A DNA stretch of 64,000 nucleotides from Methylicorpusculum oleiharenae (GTDB lineage Bacteria; Pseudomonadota; Gammaproteobacteria; Methylococcales; Methylomonadaceae), in the NCBI RefSeq assembly GCF_009828925.2, contig NZ_WUTY02000001.1, forward strand, positions 4,742,492-4,806,491. Direction: 5' to 3'. A model generated the notes under the pieces. The model was not told the origin of the DNA. It saw nothing but the letters and a program-made list of their open reading frames with translations, and did not search any database. This document shows, one piece after another, positions 8,901 through 16,672 of this stretch. The position numbers and the translations under genes are program-made. Numbering within the stretch: the first letter of the stretch is position 1; every line of letters begins with the position of its first letter.

Positions 8901-9746
8901 CAATAGCCCTACCCCCTGCCAAAACTGATCCATAAGCACCAACATGATGCCAATGGGCATCCACACCAATGTGGCACCCATAGGAACCAGCGCCAATAGC
9001 GCGGTAATTGCTCCAAACAGCACGGGTGCCTTGACACCTGCTACAAAGTAACCAATCCCGGCTATTACCCCCTGTGCCAGTGCCGCAAGCACCAGGCCGT
9101 AAACGACGGCACGCGTTGTGTTGCCGGCAGCTTGTAGATATACATCCTGATATTTTCCTAGAAATCGAACCAGTCCTTGATGCAACTGCCTGGTTATTTC
9201 TTTACCATCGCGAAAACAGAAGAACACCGTAACCAGGATAACACCCAGTTTTAAAACGTTTTGCCCAATACCACCAAGGAATCGGGCAAATCCGCCCATC
9301 CCCTGTTTTACCCAGTCTGCAAGTTGTGTCGCCAGCTCTGCCCGGTCACTGGTCAACCGGGCGATCCATTCCTGTGCAGTAGAGCCCAGCCAGGGAATGC
9401 GCCGAATAAAGTCGGGGAGTTGATATGCTTCTTGAGTTAAGTTATCCGCTAAGGTTTGATAAGCGATTTTGATTTCTTCTTGTAGCATGGCAGCAAGCCA
9501 AAAGGCTGACAAAGAGATCACCGTCGCAATAAGGGTCGTCATCACTGCTGCACTGAGGGTGGCTTTGTCTTTGAGTAAATGCCTCAACCACTGGTAAGGT
9601 GGCCACATGACATAGGTTATGATCAATGCCCATGCCAGTGTTAGCAAGAATTCACGCAACACCATAAAGCCCAGCAATAAAAGAGCGGATAATAAAATGC
9701 CGGGAATCAAGGATCGTATCGGGTTTCTACTTAAAAAATCATTCAT
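5943..9746 (-). CDS. AI-2E/PerM-type permease fused to a P2A-type cation ATPase
   Basis: One 1267-residue frame without a break joins two membrane families. Residues 1 to about 350 form a PerM/AI-2E family permease (about eight helices, with the family's GLFLGPVILAVLLSVW end). After a ~30-residue hydrophilic linker comes a complete P-type ATPase: N-terminal cation-ATPase domain, actuator TGES near residue 540, IPEGLPA in helix M4 near 657, the phosphorylated aspartate in DKTGTLT near 701, the ATP-binding KGAPE loop, the GDGVNDAPALRRADIGIAM hinge near 1001, and a C-terminal helical bundle. The PEGL motif places it with Ca2+/Mn2+-type (P2A) pumps. Fusion of these two families is unusual. A sequencing or assembly join looks unlikely because the linker is coding throughout. 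Confidence 0.88.
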   Translation of the reverse strand: MNDFLSRNPIRSLIPGILLSALLLLGFMVLREFLLTLAWALIITYVMWPPYQWLRHLLKDKATLSAAVMTTLIATVISLSAFWLAAMLQEEIKIAYQTLADNLTQEAYQLPDFIRRIPWLGSTAQEWIARLTSDRAELATQLADWVKQGMGGFARFLGGIGQNVLKLGVILVTVFFCFRDGKEITRQLHQGLVRFLGKYQDVYLQAAGNTTRAVVYGLVLAALAQGVIAGIGYFVAGVKAPVLFGAITALLALVPMGATLVWMPIGIMLVLMDQFWQGVGLLLWGFLVVSTVDNVIRPIVISGASQVPFLVVMFGVLGGLTTFGGIGLFLGPVILAVLLSVWQAWLKQQGQDKEAPGLDDSAHVPTETTSPQIPDQNWHALSTEAVLSTLDADENQGLTDDEIVRRRALYGSNRLPESKPRSAFMRFIVQFHNLLLYVLIGTASITAILGHWTDTGVILAVVMLNAVFGFIQEGKAENALWAIRQMLSAHAMVQRDGRRITVPAEELVPGDIVLLQPGDKVPADMRLLKVKNLQIQEAVLTGESVPVEKSAEAVACDAVLSDRLGMAYSGTLVTTGQASGLVVATGAQTEIGHISTLVSQVHTLTTPLLRQMAVFARWVTAAVLLLSIFMFMFGVWVRDFSAMDMFMIVVGMAVAAIPEGLPAILSVTLAIGVQRLATRKAIIRRLPAVETLGSVSVICTDKTGTLTRNEMTVRSLVTADQVLEVTGTGYDPHGDFLHDGLGVAVESTSIPQQVLRAGLFCNDAALEQGEEGWRIHGDPMEAALLIAAMKAGLNADEEGRNYPRTDLIPFDSEHRFMATMHHSHTGEALIFVKGAPERLLEMCVQQRAAAGDQAINRHYWQKQIELLARQGQRVLAVACKPAPSHNQELNFEDLNDGLVLLGLFGLIDPPRTEAIAAIKECQSAGIRVKMITGDHALTACSIAAQLNLVNSSEVITGHEMELMNDDELRGRVQETDVYARVSPEHKLRLVRLLQTDGVCVAMTGDGVNDAPALRRADIGIAMGHKGTEAAKEASVMVITDDNFATIVHAVKEGRAVYENLKKAVAFLLPVNGGESISIIVAILLGYTLPITPLQILWVNMVSSIALAMTLAFEPGEPDSMTHPPRPANEPILSGFLVWRILLVTALFAAGIFGIFKLSLYQGSTLEEARTYAVNTLVTMEVFYLFSVRYQRVSSLSFKRLFNSPAVLIGVTAVIILQLVFTYAPFMEAFFDSRPVDLVHGMEIIAIGVGMFGILELEKLFRRKVLVK

Positions 9747-9879
9747 TCACTACGACCTAAAAAGTATCAAATTGAGATTAAAACAGGCTTATGCTCTATA
9801 CCCGAATCTTTCAGGTCTTCATCTAAGATAAGCCACCAAAAATAAACTGCAAGCAGGTCTAGATGAAAGTCATGGCCAT

Positions 9880-10338
9880 TCAGGTGAAGAGTAAAAGGGT
9901 CGCGCTCAGCGAGCTGGTGATAAGAGCAATCCGAATCCAGACGACGATTTTAGATGATTCGGCCAGCGCCAATCGCCGTTCCTGAACGGTGGAGTATGCC
10001 CGTTGCGAAACAATTTTCGCCATGCGCATGAGATACACCATTAAGCCAATGGCGATGGCTAGGCTGCTCCAGAAAAAGATAATTTCCGACGTTCTTTTAG
10101 ACAGATGGAAGGCCCACTCAAAGAAATGTTCGGCTATTGATTCAAAAAGCTCGTACAGTATATGCAAAGCATGTCCCAGCGCTATGAAACCATGTCCGAG
10201 CAACGATAACAGCGTATCGCCAAACAGGAACAAAGTGGGGATGCCCAGCACGAGGCCAACTGTGATACCGCCCAAAAAGTGATACAGGGTTCTTGCGTAA
10301 GCAATCAACTCTGTTCTAATCAGTTCAATTTTGTTCAT
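9880..10338 (-). CDS. membrane protein of unknown function
   Basis: Starting at the ATG at 10338, preceded by a good GAGGAAAA site, the product has 152 residues. Two or three hydrophobic helices are clear (ITVGLVLGIPTLFLF near 25-40, IIFFWSSLAIAIGLMVYLM near 85-105, and a C-terminal helix). Histidines are frequent in the middle. I do not recognise the family. The next minus-strand gene upstream encodes a DUF502 membrane protein and downstream lies the permease-ATPase fusion, so the three may form a transport-related group. Confidence 0.7.
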   Translation of the reverse strand: MNKIELIRTELIAYARTLYHFLGGITVGLVLGIPTLFLFGDTLLSLLGHGFIALGHALHILYELFESIAEHFFEWAFHLSKRTSEIIFFWSSLAIAIGLMVYLMRMAKIVSQRAYSTVQERRLALAESSKIVVWIRIALITSSLSATLLLFT

Positions 10339-10426
10339 GAAATTTTCCTCGCAATCACTGGTAGGCGAAGCACCTGCTTTTGGCATTTACTTGGATAACG
10401 ACCATCGCGATTTGCCGTTGGGTTCT

Positions 10427-11029
10427 TTACCGGGGCAGGTTCCGCGCTTCGTGTGATTTGGGAAAATCGGAACCTACGCTGATCATAAAGCTGGTGACTT
10501 CCTCAAAATTCAATTCCGATTTAATCACCTTGGATTCATGGATGATCACCGTGAAGCCATTGGTGGGATTCGGCGAGGTAGGAATATAGAGCACATAGCG
10601 GTCGTCCTCCCGGTTGGTTACATAGGCTGGTACCCACACGCCGTCTTTGGGGTATTCCACGTAGACCACTTCCCGCACCGGATTCCCGCCTTGGCCGCGA
10701 AACATGTCGATCACCTTCTTGCTGACCCGATAAACGCCGCTCAGGAACGGTACCCGCTCGATGAGCATGTCAAACAGGGATATGATCAGGGACTGCCGGT
10801 ATTTCGCCAACTCGCGTCCGATATACACCAGCAGTGCATAGACGGCAATGAACACAGCGGCGGTAATCCAATAATGCCCCATCCATTCCCTGACATCGAA
10901 AACGGACTGCAGCACAAAGCTGACCAGCCAGACGAAGATCTGCACGACGATATAGACGGGCAGGATTGCGAATGCTCCCACCAGGAAGTGATTGAGCGAG
11001 AGTTTGACGGATTTTAAAAGTTCGGACAT
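10427..11029 (-). CDS. DUF502 family membrane protein
   Basis: The ATG at 11029 follows a GGAG site at proper distance and gives 200 residues. The sequence has two N-terminal membrane helices (FLVGAFAILPVYIVVQIFVWLV and WITAAVFIAVYALLVYIG). The conserved soluble part contains ERVPFLSGVYRVSKKVIDMF, V.YPKDGVWVPAYVTN and YIPTSPNPTNGFTVIIHES, all DUF502 hallmarks. The biochemical role of DUF502 is not established. It lies 88 bases upstream of another small membrane protein on the same strand. Confidence 0.88.
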   Translation of the reverse strand: MSELLKSVKLSLNHFLVGAFAILPVYIVVQIFVWLVSFVLQSVFDVREWMGHYWITAAVFIAVYALLVYIGRELAKYRQSLIISLFDMLIERVPFLSGVYRVSKKVIDMFRGQGGNPVREVVYVEYPKDGVWVPAYVTNREDDRYVLYIPTSPNPTNGFTVIIHESKVIKSELNFEEVTSFMISVGSDFPKSHEARNLPR

Positions 11030-11242
11030 CGATAAGCTCCAATAGTTTTTCTTGGCTAGGGTTACAGGCATCACATCAAGTGCGACTCCTTAAAAGCAAG
11101 CGCCGGCAAATAAATTCAACGATCCGGTTACGAAAAAAATAAAAATCGCTCAGACGGTCAATAGTTATATGTTGGGCCGATGGGCGGAAAGAAATAGCCA
11201 TTCCATGGCTGGAACATAAACGAGTTCCATCTTGATTAGAAA

Positions 11243-11370
11243 GGGATAATTTACGACTGAAGTTTCCCAATAAGTTCAAAAACAGACTGTCATTATACTT
11301 GGGATAAAGGAATTATCGATGGGATTTCGGTAAACCGCGGCAAACCCATTAAATTCCCTATAAGTTTGGA
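11243..11370 (+). repeat. dispersed repeat, copy 2 (5' part of a transposase gene)
   Basis: It is the partner of 553-678 (see there), with a handful of substitutions and small indels. Here the repeat continues in frame into the transposase fragment that follows, showing that the shared segment is transposon-derived. Confidence 0.65.
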
Positions 11371-11638
11371 AACGATCCAGCAAAAGGACGAAGAACTCGG
11401 TGGCTTGAAAGACAAAATAGCGATTTTGAAGGGCGAAAAAGTGCGTCCCAATTTCAAGCCGAGTGGTATAGCGCAAGCAACCTATGGCAAGCAGTCGTTG
11501 GGAACTGGCGAGGACCAGACCAAGCGGTCGGGCTCAAGGAAGCGGAATAAGACGCAGCAGCTCGTCATCTACGAAGAACGAGTGATTCGCCCGTCCTATC
11601 AAGCCTCCGATACACGTTTTAAAGGCTTTCGGTATTGA
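11366..11638 (+). pseudogene. transposase N-terminal fragment
   Basis: The frame reads ETIQQKDEELGGLKDKIAILKGEKVRPNFKPSG..., then SGSRKRNKTQQLVIYEERVIRP and DTRFKGFRY before a stop. This coiled-coil-plus-basic arrangement matches the start of a DDE transposase common in methanotroph and other proteobacterial genomes (often labelled IS66-like). The catalytic domain is absent. Family placement is tentative. Confidence 0.5.
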
Positions 11639-11862
11639 GAAGTTCATAATAGCTTACTAAAGTATTGATTAAAAAAGATATTATAAAATTCCACAGCTTT
11701 GGGATTAAAATCCTACAGTAAATTTGAAAGGCAGGTCTGTATTCCACTTCTGCCATTTAAGGCTGATGCATCAATGAGTGCATTTGGGACACGGATGAGT
11801 TCAACGTCGCAAAATTGCTTGCCGTAAAGCGGACGGTTGTGACTGTCAATAATTGGCCGATA

Positions 11863-11940
11863 GGGTGAGGTCGCCAATGGCTGCTTTGGAGACTTCCAGT
11901 TCGCAGTTTCTGGATTTGGCTGACTGTCCGGTTTGGAGAA
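11863..11940 (-). repeat. dispersed 78-bp repeat, copy 1
   Basis: This segment (GGGTGAGGTCGCCAATGGCT ... GGTTTGGAGAA) recurs at 16454-16531 with about ten differences. It lies inside a 115-codon minus frame (11713-12060) that lacks a ribosome-binding site. That frame looks like a by-product of a repeated intergenic element rather than a gene. Confidence 0.65.
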
Positions 11941-12383
11941 CTGCGTCCGGCTGGTTAGGGTCGCTGGCGACCATCCGCTCTTCAGATTCATCGCCGGAAA
12001 GCTGTCATTGAATTCCGATTCCTGAAAACAGCCATTCGTTACCGAGTTCAATCGACCCACAGCTGACAGATAAGTTTTAATTTGCTGTGACAGGAAAAGG
12101 CAAATAATTTGCCTGTCAAAATGTAGGTGCAGTTAGCGACTTGCGTAATCGCACATTTTGAAGCCAACTTCCTCCGATGCCACTAGCGCTATTCGGAGCT
12201 AAGCGGGCTGTTTTCATACCTACGCATCAATTAATTTGCCATCTTAACTGCAAGGTACGATACCCGGCTTGAGTCTAGCAGTTCCCCAGGCGGATCTCAC
12301 CCGCTAAAATTTGCAACATTGTCCAGCCGCAACGATGACCTGCTCGCTGATCCCATTTTTTCAAGAGCTGATTTAAACTTTTC
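11941..12383. other. intergenic, hairpin only
   Basis: No gene is supported. At about 12090-12118 the run GACAGG-AAAA-GGCAAATAATTTGCC-TGTC makes a compact inverted repeat, but without a T-run it is not a clear terminator. It lies downstream of the minus-strand PEP-CTERM-like gene. Confidence 0.35.
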
Positions 12384-13364
12384 TTACACTTTATAAGCTT
12401 TGAAGCGACCCGCATACATTACCGTGAGCGCAGACCCGAATAGCAGGAAACCTCCGGGCAAGGGTATAGGACTTGTCGGCACAATCGCATTACGGAAATC
12501 GGCGCCAGTTCCCGAAAAGGCAGTAAAATCGGTGACAGGGTTGCCTGCTGCGTCACGCAGGCTGCTGACACCTGCCCAGGTGATCGTGTTGCGAAAATCG
12601 CTCACGAAGGAAGTTGCCGCCGGCAATCCCGGTGTGGTCAGTCCGCCCACCGAACTTGAAGTTGCCGATCCGTAAGTTTCAAGGACCACGGAATAGTTGA
12701 AGGGCGTGCCAAAAACGAAGCTCAGCTCGCCTCCCATTAGTTCGTTCTGGAGACCCACCGCCGGGATATCTTGTTGAAATCCTCTGTTCTCGGCATCAAG
12801 CCGAAAATTCTGTGTCACCGTGTTGATTGCGAAAAGAGTGATTGAGATATCAGCCGACCCGAGCGCTCTGGAATTATTATTGGCGGGGGCATCACGCCCA
12901 GCCGAAAGAACGCCTTCTGCCAGAAAACCGAGGTCTGCGAAACCGATCGTTCCGGTCAATGAGGGGTTATTGATGACAATGGTGTCGAGTACATTGGCAC
13001 GCATCCCAAAAAACGCATGGCCGCCCGCCTCGTCCCGCGCAGGTACTGCAAAGGTGGCACTGCTGCCCACGGCGCCGAAACGCATCCAACCATCGCCCAC
13101 GCGGGCAACGACATCGGCGGCAGCACCGAAGGGTGTCGCGTAAGCGAAGCTACTGGAAGCATTGTTCGTGAGCGGTTGATTGAAAGGCACCGTGTCCCCA
13201 CCCGATAAAATTGGCGATAGGTAAGGGCGATAAGAATAATTGGCCCCAACATAGCCATCGATAGTTGCGATTAGCGCTGCCGAAACCTCAGGCGCTACAA
13301 ATGGCAACACCGCACTCAAGCAGAGTGCGCGCGTAAATTTCGTTAAACCAGTTTTTTCGATCAC
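12384..13364 (-). CDS. PEP-CTERM-like secreted surface protein
   Basis: A GTG start at 13364, seven bases after AGGAGG, gives 326 residues. An N-terminal signal peptide is visible (TRALCLSAVLPFVAPEVSA). The body is rich in Gly, Ala, Ser and Asn with few charges, typical of secreted beta-rich proteins. The C-terminus has a sorting tail: PIPLPGG, a hydrophobic helix (FLLFGSALTVMYAG) and a basic end (RFKAYK). This is the VPLPA/PEP-CTERM type, recognised by exosortase and thought to place proteins on the surface or in exopolysaccharide. No exosortase gene is in this window. A dead IS4-family element begins just upstream and may have separated the gene from its promoter. Confidence 0.75.
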   Translation of the reverse strand: MIEKTGLTKFTRALCLSAVLPFVAPEVSAALIATIDGYVGANYSYRPYLSPILSGGDTVPFNQPLTNNASSSFAYATPFGAAADVVARVGDGWMRFGAVGSSATFAVPARDEAGGHAFFGMRANVLDTIVINNPSLTGTIGFADLGFLAEGVLSAGRDAPANNNSRALGSADISITLFAINTVTQNFRLDAENRGFQQDIPAVGLQNELMGGELSFVFGTPFNYSVVLETYGSATSSSVGGLTTPGLPAATSFVSDFRNTITWAGVSSLRDAAGNPVTDFTAFSGTGADFRNAIVPTSPIPLPGGFLLFGSALTVMYAGRFKAYKV

Positions 13365-13471
13365 GACATACCTCCTGCTCAGAAAAAAGGAATGCATCAA
13401 GTTCATTAAACTATATTGCCGGGGACGATTCAAGCTGAATCCTGTAAACCCAAAAATGAGCAAATGCGGCT

Positions 13472-14911
13472 CAATACCTTCGCCAAAAATCATGCTGCTT
13501 TCGCATGAATTCGACCAATTTCTGCGGCTTGGAAAATCCTATTGTCAATATAAAACTCATCCGCATTTTTGCCGAGCGAATTAATAATGCGCCGCGTGTA
13601 TTTTCGCGCCCTTAAGATAGTTTTTAAGTCCAGCATACTGCTCCTGTTTACGCCCTCGAGTTTGGCTGATAATAGCTGCGAAAAGGTCACCATAAAGAGG
13701 GCAAAGTTAGCGGCATTGTTGACTTGCGTTGCTTTGATATTCATAAAATCTTCGAGTCCCCAGTATTGTTTGGCGTCTCGAAAGTTAAACTCGATTTGAA
13801 AACGCAAGGCGTAATAATCAATCAACTTTTCACTGGCTAGTGTCAGGTCATCACTAAACAACAACACCTTTGCGGTTCGCCCGGTGTTCAGGTTGACTTT
13901 TACGATGATGGCGACATTCAGCAATTCGGGAAAGTTTTTATGCCAAGCCTGCACGTGGTAAACACGGGTGCGGATGTTTTTTCCACAGTTTCTAGTGTTA
14001 GAGAGTCAGCCGTCAGCGTTTCCACGGTTAGTTTTTCGCCCTATTTACGGGGCTTGCCCTTGCCTGAATAAGCCCTGCATTGGGGAAATAGAGCTTTGAA
14101 TCATGGCGTAGCTTAGAAATAAGATGCAGTCCTGCTTCGTTAACCGCTTGCAGACTGGCATTGTTACCCAAGGCACCATCATACACGAAGTAGACGATGG
14201 CCAAGTCCAGGCCTATCAGGGTCAAAGCTGAACGGATGCAGTTCTGCAACTGCGTCTGGAAAGGCGACAATGCCACCGCCTTTCTGTTTTTGTTAAGACT
14301 GCCTTTGGGCCTGCCGACGGCCTGTCCTTTCGTCTTGACCGCTTTGGGTGCACTTTTTTGAACGTCACTGCGCACCAACTGCTCGGTGATTAAAGGATAA
14401 GCGGCTCGCGTTTCAACGTGGAGCAATGACAGGTTTAAAAAGCACAGGCCAGGGAGCGCCTTGTTGTAAATAGATGAAAAAAAATCCCCAGCCCATACGT
14501 TTCTTTCCCAGATTTGGTCACCATGACTTCGTCACCGATGAGCAACCAGGTTCCTTTCGTTTCCAGTGCGTGTGGCTTTACCAGTTGCCAACGCAACCGT
14601 GGCCAGTCTATCTTTTCTTTAAAAAAACGTTGCACCGTTCGATAACTCCCACCTTTTTCCGTCCAGCGGGATATGCCCAGCTGGGTGACTCGCCCGGTCA
14701 TCGCCAACACGGCTTCAATGATCAGGGTTAGCTGCTTGAACGTCCGAGGTGCCAGCGATGAGCTCAGGCTGCTAAGTGTTGTGATTATTTCGTCCATGAT
14801 TGGATTAGGTGGGTGATACTGTGATTTAAGGTTTCTGTATTCTACATTTCTAGGCATCTAAGTTTTGTCCTATCCGCAAAGAATCATGCTTACCGTTTGG
14901 CGAAGGTATTG
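13472..14911 (-). mobile_element. IS4-family insertion sequence, inactive
   Basis: The element is bounded by 16-bp inverted repeats CAATACCTTCGCCAAA (13472-13487) and its complement (14896-14911), giving 1440 bp, a normal IS4-family length. The single transposase gene is broken (see that entry). No clear target duplication is seen next to the ends, which suggests age or later change. It sits between a PEP-CTERM-like gene and another PEP-CTERM-like gene. Confidence 0.75.
13490..14857 (-). pseudogene. IS4-family transposase, multiple lesions
   Basis: Three consecutive minus-strand pieces encode one transposase. The first contains the first catalytic aspartate (LLIGDEVMV). The second has the second aspartate (VYFVYDGALGNN). 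The third carries the exact IS4 YREK signature, Y-x2-R-x3-E-x6-K, in YALRFQIEFNFRDAK. The first break is a +1 shift in a run of eight A at 14477-14484. The second region has an in-frame TAG at 14041-14043, and a missing base in the T-run at 13977-13982. A single sequencing error would not explain all three. Confidence 0.8.
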
Positions 14912-15125
14912 ATCATCATAATACGATTTAAAGTGTCAGTTTTTTTAACATCACCTACTTTATTCCAGTAAAAAATTAAATAATTATATCGTTATACCTT
15001 TGAAATAATTGAAAATAAAGTAATGGGCATAGAGTATGCTTTAGTATGAGAAAAAACTATACCGATGGCGCTAACGACATCCTATTTTCTTCCACTGTAA
15101 ACCACCGACCTATGAGGCATTACCC

Positions 15126-15872
15126 ATGAAAATTTCCAAGCTAATTCCGATACTTCTTCTATTCAGCCCTTATAGCGTAGAGGCCGAAATCTTATACAAC
15201 TTTTATTACACCCAACCCAGTGGCGATGTATCACCATTTGAGGCCATTGATATCTATGGCACTTTCGAACTGGATCCCTTCTCCGAACCGTTGGAATTAT
15301 CTAGAACCAACAAACCTGCTGCATCACTATTGCCTGCGACCTTGACTTACAACGAATTCTTCAGTGCGAGTTTACCTTACCAGCAATTCAATGGGGTGGT
15401 CTTCGACATCGACGACCTGAATTACTCGTATACTTCAGACTTTGCATTTAGGACGTGCAGTGATACTTTTACAAATGCCTGCTCTCCCGGTGAATACACA
15501 ATCGAACAAGGCAATAGTTTTATCTTCAGTGCTGCTGATACGGGAACAACAATTAACCCAGGAGATACCCATGTTTTCCTTCTAGGTACGGCAACACCCA
15601 CCAACGGGAGCGCAGCACCGGGAACTTACGAATTGTTTAGCTTTGGTTTTGGATTGACGCATTATTTTGAAGCCAGCTTGTACGATGAAGAATCAGAAGA
15701 ATTTGTCAATCTGACGCTATCTTTTGAACAATCGTTTAGTGCATGCGAGGACAACAATTCAAGCTGTTCATTTACAAGAACAGTCGTACCTGTTCCACCT
15801 GCATTGGTATTTTTTGCAACTGCGATGATTGGTCTTGCGGGTGCGCGTCTTAAACAAATGAGATCAGTTTAA
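15126..15872 (+). CDS. PEP-CTERM-like secreted protein
   Basis: The 248-residue product begins with a signal peptide (KLIPILLLFSPYSVEAE). The central part is acidic and rich in Ser, Thr and aromatic residues, with two Cys pairs (CSDTFTNAC and CEDNNSSC). The tail shows VVPVPPAL, a hydrophobic stretch (VFFATAMIGLAGA) and basic RLKQMR, a PEP-CTERM-like sorting signal with P-V-P-P in place of P-E-P. It probably ends up on the cell surface through an exosortase pathway. No function can be assigned to the body. Confidence 0.7.
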   Translation: MKISKLIPILLLFSPYSVEAEILYNFYYTQPSGDVSPFEAIDIYGTFELDPFSEPLELSRTNKPAASLLPATLTYNEFFSASLPYQQFNGVVFDIDDLNYSYTSDFAFRTCSDTFTNACSPGEYTIEQGNSFIFSAADTGTTINPGDTHVFLLGTATPTNGSAAPGTYELFSFGFGLTHYFEASLYDEESEEFVNLTLSFEQSFSACEDNNSSCSFTRTVVPVPPALVFFATAMIGLAGARLKQMRSV

Positions 15873-16453
15873 GGCTTCTTTTTTTGGAACTGGGGAAGGG
15901 TTAGATAGGGTTCATTGGTTTCTCTTCCGCTGAAAATCTTGGAAACGGAGCTTTAGCGAAGTGAAGATTTTTATTCCCCGATAGCCGTAGCGCCGGGCGG
16001 GTTTTCGTAGCTTGCGGAGAAAACCTGCAAGGTATCGCGAAACGGCGTTAAGTCATGCGAGAGCCAATGTTTCGACCCCTTGTTGGGTCGAAACGAGGCG
16101 ACGCGGACGAATCGGGGCCGCCGGAGGCATCAGTGGTCGCGTAATTTTTGCCGCTTGATTGGGCTGGGATGCCCAAAACAAGCTTTCGCAAAAATAGAGA
16201 CTCCCCAAAGATCAACCTGCCAATCTTTTGTGTTTTGGGATGAATTTGCAACAGGGATGTTGCTGAGCGTAGCAGAGACCAATTCAGTAGTCCTTTTAAC
16301 AACCATCTTTAGGCTTCTTACATTCAACTTATAAGGGCAATCCCCGCTAATATACGGCAAAGCTTGCCGATCACTGTCGGTCTCTGAATGACCGCTCTCA
16401 AAATATAACCATCCGTCCACTGCAATCTTGTGGCTGTCTCTTCCTGGTCAATT
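15873..16453. other. intergenic with inverted repeats
   Basis: No gene is supported. Overlapping frames of 84-96 codons on both strands lack ribosome-binding sites and family resemblance. Around 15990-16045 there are nested inverted repeats (CGCCG..CGGCG and GGTTTTC..GAAAACC) that could fold into a stable stem. The stretch may be a relic intergenic element. Confidence 0.35.
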
Positions 16454-16531
16454 GGGTGAGGTCGCCAATGGCTGCTTTGGAGACCTCCACTCCGTAGAAT
16501 CTGGATTTGACTGACTGACCGGTTTGGAGAA
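16454..16531 (+). repeat. dispersed 78-bp repeat, copy 2
   Basis: It matches 11863-11940 in the same orientation. It ends about 18 bases before a long perfect palindrome and the left end of the RIT element, so it belongs to the target sequence rather than to the RIT element. Confidence 0.65.
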
Positions 16532-16548
16532 GCGCGAGTGGCAAAAAT

Positions 16549-16580
16549 GGGTCGCTATGGATAGCTATCCATAGCGACCC
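16549..16580. repeat. 32-bp perfect palindrome at the left RIT boundary
   Basis: The sequence is perfectly self-complementary over 32 bases, centred on GGATAGCTATCC at 16564/16565 with outer arms GGGTCGCTAT and ATAGCGACCC. Its last six bases are the first six of the RIT inverted repeat. It could be part of the integration target, a recombinase site, or a hairpin formed on excision. Confidence 0.85.
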
Positions 16581-16607
16581 CTATGTATAGTACCCAACTA
16601 TGTATAG
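16575..16607 (+). repeat. RIT left terminal inverted repeat
   Basis: It is a perfect complement of 20020-20052. Inside it, the ten-base word CTATGTATAG occurs twice, separated by TACCCAA. Two arms around a 7-bp spacer resemble the core site layout of tyrosine recombinases. Confidence 0.9.
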
Positions 16608-16672
16608 AAGTGATCTATTTCGACTGGCAACCCGCGCATTGTCAGAGATGACTGACAGCGTGCTTTACATAA

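Noticed and set aside
11713-12060. 115-codon minus-strand gene
   Set aside because: No ribosome-binding site; the most conserved part is a dispersed intergenic repeat also found at 16454-16531.
16130-16420. 96-codon minus-strand gene
   Set aside because: No ribosome-binding site, overlaps an equally long frame on the other strand, and has no recognisable features.
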